Shown: in pieces, positions 6,022-14,069 of the stretch
Layout of the letters: each line of letters starts with the position of its first letter
Position numbering within the stretch: position 1 is the stretch's first letter
NCBI GenBank assembly: GCA_902788175.1
Contig: CADAJF010000023.1
Location: forward strand, 1-32,461
Length of the DNA stretch: 32,461 nucleotides
Direction of reading: 5' to 3'
DNA from: an uncultured Bacteroidia bacterium
Lineage (GTDB): Bacteria > Bacteroidota > Bacteroidia > Bacteroidales > UBA932
Translations under genes and position numbers: made by a program
Notes under the pieces: generated by a model
Databases searched by the model: none
Seen by the model: the letters and a program-made list of their open reading frames with translations, nothing else
Told to the model about the DNA's origin: nothing

Positions 6022-7014
6022 ATGGCTGAATCTAACTTTATAGACTACGTCCGGATTTTCTGTGCCAGCGGGCACGGAGGCTCCGGCAGCGCCCATCTGC
6101 ACAGGGCCAAATACGTTCCCAAAGGTGGTCCCGACGGCGGCGACGGCGGCCGGGGCGGACACATCATCCTTAGGGTGAATCCCCAGCTGTGGACCCTCAT
6201 CCACCTCCGTTACCGCAAGGTTGTCCGCGCAGAGAACGGCGGCAACGGCGCCGAAGCCCTGAAAAAAGGGAAAAACGGGGCCGATATTGTCCTGGAAGTC
6301 CCCCAGGGCGTGGTGGTCAAGGACGCCGAGACCGGCGAAGTGATCACCGAACTGGTGGAAAAGGAGCAGGAATTCATCCTCTGCCGCGGTGGACGCGGCG
6401 GCCTGGGCAACAACAATTTCAAGAGCGCCACCAACCAGACGCCGCGCTTTGCACAGCCCGGCGAAGAAGGCCGCGAGGGCTGGTTCATCCTGGAGCTGAA
6501 AGTGCTGGCCGACGTAGGCCTTGTGGGTTTCCCCAATGCCGGAAAGTCCACCCTGCTGGCGGCCATCACATCGGCCAAGCCCAAGATTGCCAATTATGCT
6601 TTCACCACGCTGGAGCCCAACCTGGGTATCGTCCGCTACTACGACGACCGTTCCTTTGTGATGGCCGACATCCCCGGCATCATCGAGGGTGCCCATGAGG
6701 GAAAGGGTATCGGCATGCGTTTCCTGCGGCATATCGAGCGCAATTCCGTCCTGCTTTTCATGGTGTCGGCCGAAGAAAAGGATGTCCGGAAGGCCTACGA
6801 GGTGCTGGTGAGCGAACTCAGGGAATATAATCCGGAACTGCTGGTCAAGGACCGCGTGCTGGCCATTACCAAAATGGACCTGGTGGACGGAAGGCGGCGC
6901 GCCTCCATCGAAAAGAAACTGCCGGAGGGTATCCCCCACGTCTTTATTTCCTCCGTGGCCCAGACCGGCCTGAACGAGCTGAAGGAAGCCCTATGGAACG
7001 CCTTGTCTCGTTAG
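6022..7014 (+). CDS. obgE: Obg-family GTPase
   Basis: An essential ribosome-associated GTPase acting in 50S subunit maturation and growth control. The 330 residues comprise the glycine-rich Obg fold (about 1-160, with GGDGGRGGH and [11 protein letters not shown]) and a G domain. G1 is GFPNAGKS (169-176), the TT of G2 is at 195-196, G3 is DIPG (216-219), and TKMD serves as G4 with SSVA as the G5 region. No extra C-terminal OCT domain follows, which is usual for Bacteroidota. The start ATG at 6022 is preceded by an AT-rich leader. The 3' end overlaps the PAP2 gene by 22 bp, so the two are probably co-translated. The stop is TAG, which shows that the host reads TAG as stop. Confidence 0.97.
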   Translation: MAESNFIDYVRIFCASGHGGSGSAHLHRAKYVPKGGPDGGDGGRGGHIILRVNPQLWTLIHLRYRKVVRAENGGNGAEALKKGKNGADIVLEVPQGVVVKDAETGEVITELVEKEQEFILCRGGRGGLGNNNFKSATNQTPRFAQPGEEGREGWFILELKVLADVGLVGFPNAGKSTLLAAITSAKPKIANYAFTTLEPNLGIVRYYDDRSFVMADIPGIIEGAHEGKGIGMRFLRHIERNSVLLFMVSAEEKDVRKAYEVLVSELREYNPELLVKDRVLAITKMDLVDGRRRASIEKKLPEGIPHVFISSVAQTGLNELKEALWNALSR

Positions 7015-7580
7015 ATCAGCGGCTAAGCCTTTGGGTGAACCAGAACGGGCCCTCTTTCCTGGACCCTTTCTGGAGCTTTTTCTCCGAGACGGTTGTCTGG
7101 TTCCCCCTGTATGTGCTGGTTGTAGCGTTTATTTTCTGGAGACTTGGCTGGAAAAAGGGGCTGGTGGTGCTGCTGACCCTCATTCTGACGGTGGTGGTGA
7201 CAGACCAGCTCTCTGTTCTGGTGAAAAACACGGCCATGCGCCTTCGCCCCTGCCACGACCCCTGGATGACTGCCCAAGGGGTAAGGTGTCCGGACGGAAA
7301 CGGGATGGGGCTTTACGGCTTTTTCTCCAGCCATGCCAGCAATGTCTTCGGTTTTGCCGCCGGCTCCTGGGCTGCTCTGCGGTTGAATGTGCGCCCCAAG
7401 GGCCGTTACAACCTTTATGGCTGCCTAATCATGCTCTGGGCGGCACTGGCTTCCCTTAGCCGCGTCATGCTGGCGGCCCATTATCTTGGGGATATCCTTA
7501 CGGGAACGGTCTTTGGACTGCTTGTGGGGTTGGCTCTGGCCTATGCCGCCCGCTTCCTCATTGTCAAAGCGAAGCTATAA
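6993..7580 (+). CDS. PAP2-family membrane phosphatase
   Basis: A 195-residue integral membrane protein of the PAP2/acid phosphatase superfamily. It carries all three catalytic motifs: KNTAMRLRP (K-x6-RP, 78-86), SSH (112-114, a variant of the usual SGH) and [12 protein letters not shown] (SR-x5-H-x3-D, 156-167). About five TM helices are visible. Such enzymes dephosphorylate lipid phosphates, for example undecaprenyl pyrophosphate or lipid A. The substrate cannot be read from sequence. Its ATG lies inside obgE (22-bp overlap). Its 3' end overlaps the convergent murF by 17 bp. Phosphatase class is certain from the motifs; a lipid-carrier recycling role next to murF is inference. Confidence 0.9.
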   Translation: MERLVSLDQRLSLWVNQNGPSFLDPFWSFFSETVVWFPLYVLVVAFIFWRLGWKKGLVVLLTLILTVVVTDQLSVLVKNTAMRLRPCHDPWMTAQGVRCPDGNGMGLYGFFSSHASNVFGFAAGSWAALRLNVRPKGRYNLYGCLIMLWAALASLSRVMLAAHYLGDILTGTVFGLLVGLALAYAARFLIVKAKL

Positions 7581-8829
7581 CCTTTTCCATCTGCGTTCCG
7601 CGGGAGCCTTTCACCAGGATGGTGCAGCCTTGAAGCGGATGCTCCAGCAGGTACTTTGCCAGTTCCTCCGAGGTGGCGAAGGTCTTGAGCGGGGTGCCCT
7701 TTGCGGCCCGGGTGAATTCCTCCCCTACCAGATACGCTTCACAGCCTTCCAGGCGTTCTACTATGCGGCTGTGCTCTGCGGGGGCATCGGCTCCCAGTTC
7801 GCGCATGTCTCCCAGGAGAGCCACCTTGCGACCTTGAACCAGCGAGAGGTTGTCCAGGGCTACGGCCATGGAGGAAGGGTTGGCATTATACGCATCTACA
7901 ATGAGCGTATTATTCTGCGTCTTAAGTAGTTGCGAGCGGTTATTGGAAGGAGAATAGGAGGTGATGGCAGCCCAGGCTTTTTCCCTAGGGACACCAAAGA
8001 ACCAGCCAATCTTGAGGGCAGCAAGCACGTTGGCGGCGTTGTAGGCGCCCACCAGCTGCGTCTCCAAAACGCCGTCTCCGAAGTCCATCCTCAGGAAAGG
8101 ATGCTCCGGCGAGGAGGGCAGGATTTCCACCCCCTTGAGACCGTAGGCGATGCAGGGTACACCCCTTTCCCAGAGCATTTCCTGGAGCACAGGGTCTTCC
8201 CCGTTGGCAAAGGCCACGCCGTCCTGGGCCTTGAGCCAGTCGTAGAGCAGGCCTTTGGCGTGTTTGACCCCCTCGAAGCTGCCAAAGCCCTCCAAGTGTG
8301 CCTTTCCCACATTGGTGATGACTCCGTGCGTAGGCTGCGCTACGGAAAGGAGCGGACGGAGGTCTTCCGGGTGGCTGGCGCCCATTTCAATGATGGCTAT
8401 CTGGGCATCGGGTCCTATCTTCAGGACAGACAGCGGCACGCCGATATCATTGTTCAGATTGCCTTCCGTGGCCACTACTTTATAGGTGCTGGAAAGCACC
8501 GCCCGGATAAGTTCCTTGGTGGTAGTCTTGCCGTTGGTTCCCGTCAGGCCGATAACAGGGATGTCCAGCTGACGGCGATGGCAGGCCGCCAGCTCCTGCA
8601 GGGTCAGGAGGGTGTCCTCCACCTTGACAAGCCGCGGATCACAGGCCTGCAAGGACTCATGGACAACGGCGCAGCATGCACCGCCCTCCAAGGCCTTGAG
8701 AGCATAGGCGTTTCCGTCAAAATTCTCCCCTTTGAGAGCAAAGAAAAGCTGGTTTTCCTTGAGGGTACGGGTATCTGTGTTTACGCCTGCCGAGCGCAGG
8801 AATACCTGATATAAGTCTTTAATCTCCAT
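7564..8829 (-). CDS. murF: UDP-MurNAc-tripeptide--D-Ala-D-Ala ligase
   Basis: A cytoplasmic peptidoglycan ligase adding D-Ala-D-Ala to UDP-MurNAc-tripeptide with ATP. It is 421 residues from the chosen ATG. The N-terminal substrate domain contains NTDTRTLKENQLFFAL. The P-loop is GTNGKTTT (about 97-104). The central domain has EMGASHPEDL and ITNVGKAHLEGFGS. Near the C-terminal domain lie YNAANVLAALKIG and DAYNANPSSM. The start at 8829 (MEIKDLYQ) is preferred over the ATG at 8853 because the longer form would overlap dut by 20 bp and family members begin close to this point. dut ends 4 bp upstream, so murF is the last gene of the tgt-lptG-dut-murF run. It is convergent with the PAP2 gene. Confidence 0.95.
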   Translation of the reverse strand: MEIKDLYQVFLRSAGVNTDTRTLKENQLFFALKGENFDGNAYALKALEGGACCAVVHESLQACDPRLVKVEDTLLTLQELAACHRRQLDIPVIGLTGTNGKTTTKELIRAVLSSTYKVVATEGNLNNDIGVPLSVLKIGPDAQIAIIEMGASHPEDLRPLLSVAQPTHGVITNVGKAHLEGFGSFEGVKHAKGLLYDWLKAQDGVAFANGEDPVLQEMLWERGVPCIAYGLKGVEILPSSPEHPFLRMDFGDGVLETQLVGAYNAANVLAALKIGWFFGVPREKAWAAITSYSPSNNRSQLLKTQNNTLIVDAYNANPSSMAVALDNLSLVQGRKVALLGDMRELGADAPAEHSRIVERLEGCEAYLVGEEFTRAAKGTPLKTFATSEELAKYLLEHPLQGCTILVKGSRGTQMEKVIASL

Positions 8830-8833
8830 ATAC

Positions 8834-9265
8834 TTACTTTCCGCTAGAGCCAAAGCCGCCCGCTCCCCTTGCGGTTTCTTCCAGGGTATCCACCTCCTCC
8901 CACTCTACTTTTTCGTGGCGGGCGATGACCATCTGTGCTATCCTTTCTCCGGGGAGAATCTCGAAGGCTTGGTCCGACAGGTTGACAAGGATGACCTTGA
9001 TTTCCCCGCGGTAGTCTGCGTCTATGGTTCCGGGGGTGTTGAGCACGCTGATGCCATGCTTGAGCGCCAGGCCGCTGCGGGGACGCACCTGGGCTTCATA
9101 GCCGGCAGGCAGCGCCATGAAAAGGCCGGTGGGGACCAGCGTGCGCTGAAGGGGCTGCAAAACCATGGGAGCTTCCAGGTGGGCCCGTAAATCCACGCCG
9201 GCGCTTTGCTCCGTGGCGTATGCCGGACAGGGATAGGGAGAGTGGTTGACGATGGGTACGCGCAT
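8834..9265 (-). CDS. dut: dUTP diphosphatase
   Basis: A trimeric dUTPase hydrolysing dUTP to dUMP and pyrophosphate, which keeps uracil out of DNA and supplies dTMP synthesis. It is 143 residues from ATG 9265, the usual length. All five motifs are present: AGVDLRA (22-28), PRSGLA (62-67), [11 protein letters not shown] (79-89), ERIAQMVI (107-114) and the P-loop-like [11 protein letters not shown] (133-143). A longer upstream frame exists, but it runs into lptG and adds residues foreign to the family. The ATG shares one base with the lptG stop (TAATG), indicating translational coupling. Confidence 0.97.
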   Translation of the reverse strand: MRVPIVNHSPYPCPAYATEQSAGVDLRAHLEAPMVLQPLQRTLVPTGLFMALPAGYEAQVRPRSGLALKHGISVLNTPGTIDADYRGEIKVILVNLSDQAFEILPGERIAQMVIARHEKVEWEEVDTLEETARGAGGFGSSGK

Positions 9266-10365
9266 TATTTGGGGGCTTTGATGTACACGACTAAGGCTAT
9301 GATGGCATATAGGTAGTTGGGAAGCCAGATGGCTACTCCGGCAGGCAGGGTGTCCGTTATGACGAACATCTCGCTGAAGTGCATGAACAGGATGTAGGAG
9401 AAGCCCAGGGCCGTTCCAGCCGCCAGGTTCCATCCCATGCCACCACGCTTTTTCTTGGTACAGAGCGCCACGCCGATAATGGTGAGGATGAAGGTAGAGA
9501 ACGGTAGGGAAAGCCGGTTGTTCTTTTCAATGAGCGCCATGTTCACGGAGGCGTCTCCGCGCATTTTCTGGGTTTCGATGAGCTGGTCCAGTTCCCGTTT
9601 GTTCAACTGCTGGATGGTGAAGCGGTTCAGGAAAAAGTCGTCCCGGGTGAGGCTGAGGACAGTATCCATCTGGCGGCCGGAACGGATGTGGTCCCCCATC
9701 CCTTCGTCGTAGTCCCGGATGAACCAGTTGCGCAGGCGCCATGAACCGGTAAGGGTGTCGAACTGGGCACTTTCCGCGCTTATTTTGGAGCGGAGCCGGC
9801 CGCCGGACATGTCTTCCAGCGTGAAGTTATAGGCGGTATTGTTGTAGGCGCTGAAGCTTTCCAGATAGACGAAATGGTCGTTTTCCAGCTTGTAGTGCAT
9901 GTCGTGGCCGGCTTTGACCTGCCGCGACATGTAGGAGTTATACTTCATTTCAAAGGCCACGCGTGTACCGTTTGCGGGCGGAATGATCCACATGCCCATA
10001 ACGGCAGACAGCACAGCAATGACAGCGGCCGATACCATATAGGGTACCATGAGCCTGTGGTAGCTGATACCGCTGGAGAGCATGGCCACCACCTCTGAAT
10101 CCTGGGTTATCTTGGACGTGAAGAAAATGACCGTAAGGAACACGAACATGGGCGAGTACATGTTGATGAAATACGGGACAAAGTTCACGTAGTAGTCGAA
10201 GACAATCTCCCGGAGCGGGGCTTCCTTCCGGACGAAATCCTCGATTTTCTCGCTGATGTCGAAGATGACGATGATCAGGGACAGGAAGGCGATGGAGACA
10301 AAGAAAGTTACCAGGAACTTCCTGATAATGTACCAGTCCAGTCTTTGGAGTCCTCGGATTCTCAT
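9265..10365 (-). CDS. LptF/LptG-family LPS export permease
   Basis: A 366-residue inner-membrane protein of the YjgP/YjgQ (LptF/LptG) family. These form the transmembrane part of the ABC complex that extracts lipopolysaccharide and passes it to LptC/A. N-terminal TM helices (about 12-36, 60-85, 103-128) carry the family pattern [15 protein letters not shown] and [20 protein letters not shown] large periplasmic beta-rich domain follows (about 140-270), then three C-terminal TM helices (about 283-365) with the [14 protein letters not shown] loop. Bacteroidota usually encode two such permeases; whether this one is LptF or LptG is uncertain, with LptG-like slightly favoured. The start ATG overlaps the tgt stop by four bases. 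Confidence 0.9.
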   Translation of the reverse strand: MRIRGLQRLDWYIIRKFLVTFFVSIAFLSLIIVIFDISEKIEDFVRKEAPLREIVFDYYVNFVPYFINMYSPMFVFLTVIFFTSKITQDSEVVAMLSSGISYHRLMVPYMVSAAVIAVLSAVMGMWIIPPANGTRVAFEMKYNSYMSRQVKAGHDMHYKLENDHFVYLESFSAYNNTAYNFTLEDMSGGRLRSKISAESAQFDTLTGSWRLRNWFIRDYDEGMGDHIRSGRQMDTVLSLTRDDFFLNRFTIQQLNKRELDQLIETQKMRGDASVNMALIEKNNRLSLPFSTFILTIIGVALCTKKKRGGMGWNLAAGTALGFSYILFMHFSEMFVITDTLPAGVAIWLPNYLYAIIALVVYIKAPK

Positions 10366-11504
10366 AGGCGCTGCATCAGTTTGGGGACAATGGCTTCCTT
10401 CCAGGCGTTGAAGTCTCCCTGGAGGATGTGTTCCCGTGCCACGCGCACAAGGTCCAAATAAAATGCCAGATTATGCTCGCTGGCCACCATGGCGGCAAAC
10501 ATTTCCTTGGCAATGAAAAGATGGTGGATATAGGCCCTGGTGTAATAGCTGTCCACAAAGGAGGTGCCCAGCGGGTCCAGGGGGGTAAAGTCGTCTGTCC
10601 ATTTGGCATTGCGCATGTTCAGGATGCCGTCCCAGGTGAAGAGCATGCCGTTGCGGCCGTTGCGGGTGGGCATCACGCAGTCGAACATGTCTATCCCGCG
10701 GGCGATGCCTTCCAGGATGTTGGCCGGAGTGCCCACGCCCATCAGGTAACGCGGTTTCTCCTGGGGAAGGAGCGGACAGGTTACTTCCAGCATCTCGTAC
10801 ATGGTTTCCGTGGGCTCCCCTACCGCCAGGCCGCCAATGGCGTAGCCGCCGCGATTGTCCCCGTCCAGTGAAAGGGCGTGCTCCACGGCTTGTTTCCGCA
10901 GTTCCGGATACACGCAGCCCTGGATGATGGGGAACATTACCTGGGTATAGCCGTAAAGGGGCTCCGTCTGGTCGAAGCGGCTGGCAAAGCGCTCCAGCCA
11001 GCCCTGGGTGAGCTTGAGGGATTTGGCGGCATAGCGGTAATCCGCGTCTCCGGGGCAGCATTCGTCCAGGGCCATCACTATGTCTGCGCCGATGATGCGC
11101 TGGGTGTCCACGTTGTTTTCCGGGGTAAAGACGTGCCGGCTGCCGTCTATGTGCGAAGCAAACTTGCAGCCTTCCTGCGTAAGCTTGCGGATGGGTGCGA
11201 GGGAAAAGACCTGGAAACCGCCACTGTCGGTGAGGATGGGGCCGTCCCAGTGCTCGAAGCGGTGCAGGCCACCGGCCTTATGCAGGGTGTCCAGGCCGGG
11301 GCGAAGGTACAGGTGGTAGGTGTTTCCCAGGATGATCTGGGCCTTGATGTCCTGCGTTAAATCCCTGTGGTACACGCCTTTAACAGAGCCGACCGTACCC
11401 ACCGGCATAAAGATGGGCGTGAGAATTTCACCGTGGTCTGTGGTGATGACTCCTGCGCGGGCGGCGGAGGCGGGATCTGTGGCGATACGCTTGAACGAGT
11501 ACAT
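10362..11504 (-). CDS. tgt: tRNA-guanine transglycosylase lacking zinc-site cysteines
   Basis: Exchanges guanine-34 for preQ1 in GUN-anticodon tRNAs on the queuosine pathway. It is 380 residues from ATG 11504. The catalytic landmarks are present: LTDSGGFQVFSL (Asp93), DIVMALDECCPG, GYAIGGLAVGE and the nucleophile Asp275 in FDCVMPTRNGRNG. The usual CxCxxC zinc ligands (Cys302/304/307 in E. coli) align with GTSFVD (313-318), giving Gly, Ser and Asp instead. The fourth ligand His344 remains (SEHNLAFY). The start at 11504 is chosen because a -7 box lies at 11524-11531; the longer ATG at 11570 would precede the transcript. It is the first gene of the tgt-lptG-dut-murF run. Confidence 0.95.
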   Translation of the reverse strand: MYSFKRIATDPASAARAGVITTDHGEILTPIFMPVGTVGSVKGVYHRDLTQDIKAQIILGNTYHLYLRPGLDTLHKAGGLHRFEHWDGPILTDSGGFQVFSLAPIRKLTQEGCKFASHIDGSRHVFTPENNVDTQRIIGADIVMALDECCPGDADYRYAAKSLKLTQGWLERFASRFDQTEPLYGYTQVMFPIIQGCVYPELRKQAVEHALSLDGDNRGGYAIGGLAVGEPTETMYEMLEVTCPLLPQEKPRYLMGVGTPANILEGIARGIDMFDCVMPTRNGRNGMLFTWDGILNMRNAKWTDDFTPLDPLGTSFVDSYYTRAYIHHLFIAKEMFAAMVASEHNLAFYLDLVRVAREHILQGDFNAWKEAIVPKLMQRL

Positions 11505-11523
11505 CAAATTGCTTTTATTACTG

Positions 11524-11531
11524 CAAAAATA
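11524..11531 (-). promoter_or_regulatory. -7 box of the tgt operon
   Basis: Read on the - strand, TATTTTTG is an exact TAnnTTTG. It lies about 20 bp before the tgt ATG at 11504, giving a very short leader. No clear -33 TTTG was found at 19-21 bp spacing. It overlaps the divergent promoter of the transporter gene. Confidence 0.5.
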
Positions 11532-11543
11532 CTGATTTTTTTG

Positions 11544-11551
11544 TACTTTTG
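11544..11551 (+). promoter_or_regulatory. -7 box of the MFS transporter
   Basis: TACTTTTG is an exact TAnnTTTG box. The expected transcript start is near 11558, which puts the TTG at 11557 outside the message and supports the ATG at 11581 as the start. The -33 element is not obvious. It lies only 12 bp from the divergent tgt box, so the two promoters probably compete. Confidence 0.55.
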
Positions 11552-11580
11552 TACGATTGAGCAAAAACAAAATAAATCAA

Positions 11581-12954
11581 ATGGCACTCAAAATCAAACC
11601 CATCACCATCAGGCTCGTCCTGATGAACTTCCTTCAATATGCCGTATGGGGCGCCTACCTCACCTCCATGGGCGGCTTTATCGGCTCGGCCGGTATGGGA
11701 GAAAAAGTATGGCTGTTCTATGCCACACAGGGCTTCGTTTCCATCTTCATGCCCGCCCTCATGGGTATAGTGGCCGACAAATGGATCCCCGCCCAAAAGA
11801 CCCTGGCCATCTGCCACGGACTGGCCGCTCTGTTCATGATTGGCCTGGGGCTTTATGCCATGGGCAACGTAGAAGTACTGGAAAGAGTGACCCGGGGCGG
11901 CGCCAACGTCCACTATTACTCCACCACGCAGGGCTTCAGTTTTGGCATCTTCTACCTGCTGTACCTACTAAGTGTCGCCTTCTATATGCCCACCATCGCC
12001 CTTTCCAATGCCGTGGCATACAAATGCCTGGAAACCAGCGGCATGGATACCGTAAAGGACTTCCCTCCCATCCGCGTATTCGGCACCATCGGCTTTATCT
12101 GCGCCATGCTTTTCGTGAATTTCGTGAGGGATCCCGGCTTCTTCCGCTTCCAGCATAGTTACTGGCAGTTCTACACCTCCGGTTTCCTGGGCATTCTCCT
12201 GTGCGCCTACAGCTTCACCCTGCCGCATTGCCCCATTAACAGGAAGGCAAGCGAAGGAAGCATCATGGACAAGCTGGGCCTATCAGCCTTCAAGCTTTTC
12301 AAGAGCCGGCAGTTTGCCATTTTCTTCATCTTCTCGATGCTGCTGGGCGCTTCGCTCCAGATTACCAACGGCTATGCAAACATGTTCATCTCCTCGTTCC
12401 GCATGCACCCGGATCCGGCTATTGCCAGCAGTTGGGGCGCGCAGAATGCCAATGCGCTCATTTCCCTGAGCCAAGTGAGCGAGGTACTCTGCATCCTCCT
12501 TATTCCTTTCTTCATGAAAAAGTTCGGAATCAAGAAGGTGATGCTAATTGCCATGTTCGCTTGGGTGTTCCGCTTTGGCTTCTTTGGCCTGGGCAACCCC
12601 GGAAGCGGCGTTTGGTTATTTGTCCTCAGCTGCATAGTTTACGGCGTAGCCTTCGACTTTTTCAACATTTCCGGCTCGCTGTATGTGAATGAAAATACGG
12701 ACAAGAGCATCCAGTCCAGCGCCCAGGGCCTGTTCATGCTCATGACCAACGGTCTTGGCGCCTCTATCGGCACCTGGGCGGCCGGTCAGGTTGTAAACTT
12801 CTACCACGTGGCCGACAGGCTGGAGCCCCAGCAGCAGAACTGGCCCACGGTTTGGTACATCTTTGCCGCTTATGCCTTTGTGGTGGCCATCCTTTTCTGG
12901 ATTCTTTTCAAAGAGCCCGGGAAAAAGCCTGTGCAAACCCAGCAGGCCTCCTGA
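11581..12954 (+). CDS. NupG-type MFS nucleoside transporter
   Basis: A 457-residue major facilitator of the nucleoside:H+ symporter (NupG/XapB) type with about twelve TM helices. The N-terminus RLVLMNFLQYAVWGAYLTSM and GFVSIFMPALMGIVADKWIP match this family. A central cytoplasmic loop near HCPINRKASEGSIMDKLGL separates the two six-helix halves. The second half has NISGSLYVNENTDKSIQSSA and NGLGASIGTWAAGQV. Uptake of nucleosides or related sugars across the inner membrane is expected; the exact substrate is unknown. It is transcribed alone from its own promoter and ends at the terminator at 12979-13018. The ATG start is chosen over the upstream TTG on promoter position. Confidence 0.88.
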   Translation: MALKIKPITIRLVLMNFLQYAVWGAYLTSMGGFIGSAGMGEKVWLFYATQGFVSIFMPALMGIVADKWIPAQKTLAICHGLAALFMIGLGLYAMGNVEVLERVTRGGANVHYYSTTQGFSFGIFYLLYLLSVAFYMPTIALSNAVAYKCLETSGMDTVKDFPPIRVFGTIGFICAMLFVNFVRDPGFFRFQHSYWQFYTSGFLGILLCAYSFTLPHCPINRKASEGSIMDKLGLSAFKLFKSRQFAIFFIFSMLLGASLQITNGYANMFISSFRMHPDPAIASSWGAQNANALISLSQVSEVLCILLIPFFMKKFGIKKVMLIAMFAWVFRFGFFGLGNPGSGVWLFVLSCIVYGVAFDFFNISGSLYVNENTDKSIQSSAQGLFMLMTNGLGASIGTWAAGQVVNFYHVADRLEPQQQNWPTVWYIFAAYAFVVAILFWILFKEPGKKPVQTQQAS

Positions 12955-12967
12955 GGCTTTCCTCTGT

Positions 12968-13381
12968 TTAACGCTTGCTGTCCGCACTCTCCTCAAGAGA
13001 AGTGCGGACAATTTTTTTGATACGGGTGGGCGTCTGCTCATAATGGATGTCAAAGCAGGTGAAAAGCTGCTTGATGCCCACTTTCCGGTAAGAGGTTACA
13101 TAATCCGGGTGATAGCCCATGTCCATGAGCGTAATGCGGTCCAGTGAACGGATATTCAGGCGGATAAGCCTGTCCAGGATGTCATGGTTTCTGCGCAGGA
13201 TACGGATAATCCTCCGTTCCACCAGTTCCTGGGCCGGGTATTTTTGCCTGTTGTGCCAGCGGTTCTTGCAGGTGCTGCTGCAAAACTTGCGGTCCGGACG
13301 GCCATAGAGGATAAGGTCTCCGCAGCAGAGGCAGCGTGTCCGGCCTTCTCCCTGCATAGAATCTTCAAGTATGCTTGCCAT
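12968..13381 (-). CDS. Small zinc-finger protein conserved in Bacteroidales
   Basis: A 137-residue protein from ATG 13381. The N-terminal zinc ribbon has Cys17-x2-Cys20 and Cys34-x3-Cys38 in RCLCCGDLILYGRPDRKFC and STCKNRWHN. A basic helical stretch (VERRIIRILRRNHDILDRLI) and a C-terminal domain MGYHPDYVTSYRK...LFTCFDIHYEQTPTRIKKI follow. From memory, similar short proteins are common in Bacteroides-type genomes with no assigned function; nucleic-acid binding is plausible. A start at 13471 would add 30 low-complexity residues, so the shorter form is preferred. Its last ~14 codons overlap the terminator hairpin of the convergent transporter gene. Confidence 0.75.
   Translation of the reverse strand: MASILEDSMQGEGRTRCLCCGDLILYGRPDRKFCSSTCKNRWHNRQKYPAQELVERRIIRILRRNHDILDRLIRLNIRSLDRITLMDMGYHPDYVTSYRKVGIKQLFTCFDIHYEQTPTRIKKIVRTSLEESADSKR
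12979..13018 (+). terminator. Intrinsic terminator of the transporter gene
   Basis: TGTCCGCACT (12979-12988) pairs perfectly with AGTGCGGACA (13001-13010), with CTC/GAG extending the stem inward, followed by ATTTTTTT (13011-13018). The whole hairpin lies inside the 3' coding end of the zinc-finger gene on the other strand. Confidence 0.85.
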
Positions 13382-13434
13382 ACGCCATTTCTTTTGGCGG
13401 TAAAAATGCGCAATGTCCTGCTTATTTCCAAGCA

Positions 13435-13569
13435 TCGTAAAAAAGATTCCAGAAAAAAAGCTGCTTTCCACCGAATGGCCGGAAAAGCGTTTCGGTAGAT
13501 TTGTTTACCTGTCGCTTCACTTTTCTTACGGATCCTCGTAAAAAACACGCAATTATCGTAAAAAACGTG
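13435..13569. promoter_or_regulatory. Operator-like TCGTAAAAAA repeats
   Basis: TCGTAAAAAA occurs at 13435-13444, 13536-13545 and 13556-13565. The last two are exactly 20 bp apart (two helical turns) and extend to TCGTAAAAAACACG and TCGTAAAAAACGTG. TTACG (13526-13530) and CGTAA (13537-13541) add a short inverted repeat. The cluster lies between the zinc-finger gene and the promoter of the ssb-fimbria unit. It may be the binding site of a regulator of either. The stretch 13382-13704 holds this cluster and the ssb promoter; no gene was seen in it. Confidence 0.4.
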
Positions 13570-13622
13570 AATAAGTGCAGCTTCGGGGCGCTATTCGTGC
13601 TCCGGAGCGCAGGTCTCCCTAT

Positions 13623-13630
13623 TTACTTTG
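13623..13630 (+). promoter_or_regulatory. -7 box upstream of ssb and the fimbrial genes
   Basis: TTACTTTG followed by CAGG is seven of eight to TAnnTTTG and has the typical downstream context. A start near 13637 gives a leader of about 75 nt to the ssb ATG. No clear -33 element is present. The next genes follow with gaps of 2-46 bp, so this may drive the whole fimbrial locus. Confidence 0.45.
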
Positions 13631-13713
13631 CAGGCGGACCGGAGCGGCAAAAGCGCGCACCGCCAGGCCGGCCCGCTGTAGAACTATTAATCAATGCAAA
13701 AGAAATGGAGTTC

Positions 13714-14067
13714 ATGAATAAGATCCTCTTGCGCGGCGTTGTGGGAAGGGCCGAGATCAATACCTTCGGCAACAACAACTCCGTGTGCAATTTCTCCGTG
13801 GTCACCGACTACAGCAGCGTGGACAGGGACGGAAATCCCTGCATCGAGTCCACCTGGTTCAACGTGTCGGCGTGGAACGGCAAAGACGGTATCGCCTGCA
13901 TCTACGACATCCAGAAAGGTGTCTGGGTAGAAGTGAGCGGACGCCTGCGTACGCGTCGCTACACAAGCCAGACCGGCGAGGAAAGGACTACAATGGAGGT
14001 GCTGGCCCGGAAGGTGACCCTCGTGCCCCGCGAAGATGATTGTCTGCAACCCCAAAGAGACTGGTAG
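13714..14067 (+). CDS. SSB-type OB-fold protein without acidic tail
   Basis: A 117-residue single-stranded-DNA-binding fold. It opens MNKILLRGVVGRAE and continues with NNNSVCNFSVVTDYSS, STWFNVSAWNGKDG, VWVEVSGRLRTRRYTSQTGEERTTMEV and ARKVTLVPRE. These correspond to the strands of a bacterial SSB OB domain. The protein stops there (EDDCLQPQRDW). There is no Gly/Pro linker and no DDxxPF tip, which in housekeeping SSB binds partner proteins. It is therefore probably a paralogue, with the main ssb elsewhere (inference). The start is 13714 by family alignment; ATG 13705 (MEF) is an alternative. The stop is 2 bp before the DUF3575 gene, an odd partner for a DNA-binding protein. Confidence 0.85.
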   Translation: MNKILLRGVVGRAEINTFGNNNSVCNFSVVTDYSSVDRDGNPCIESTWFNVSAWNGKDGIACIYDIQKGVWVEVSGRLRTRRYTSQTGEERTTMEVLARKVTLVPREDDCLQPQRDW

Positions 14068-14069
14068 CG

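Noticed and set aside
9266-9433. Extended dUTPase of 199 residues
   Set aside because: The extra 56 residues are an out-of-frame reading of lptG. The 143-residue form matches the family exactly.
11557-11580. Longer N-terminus of the MFS transporter from TTG
   Set aside because: The exact -7 box at 11544-11551 puts the transcript start at about 11558, and the family begins at the ATG at 11581.
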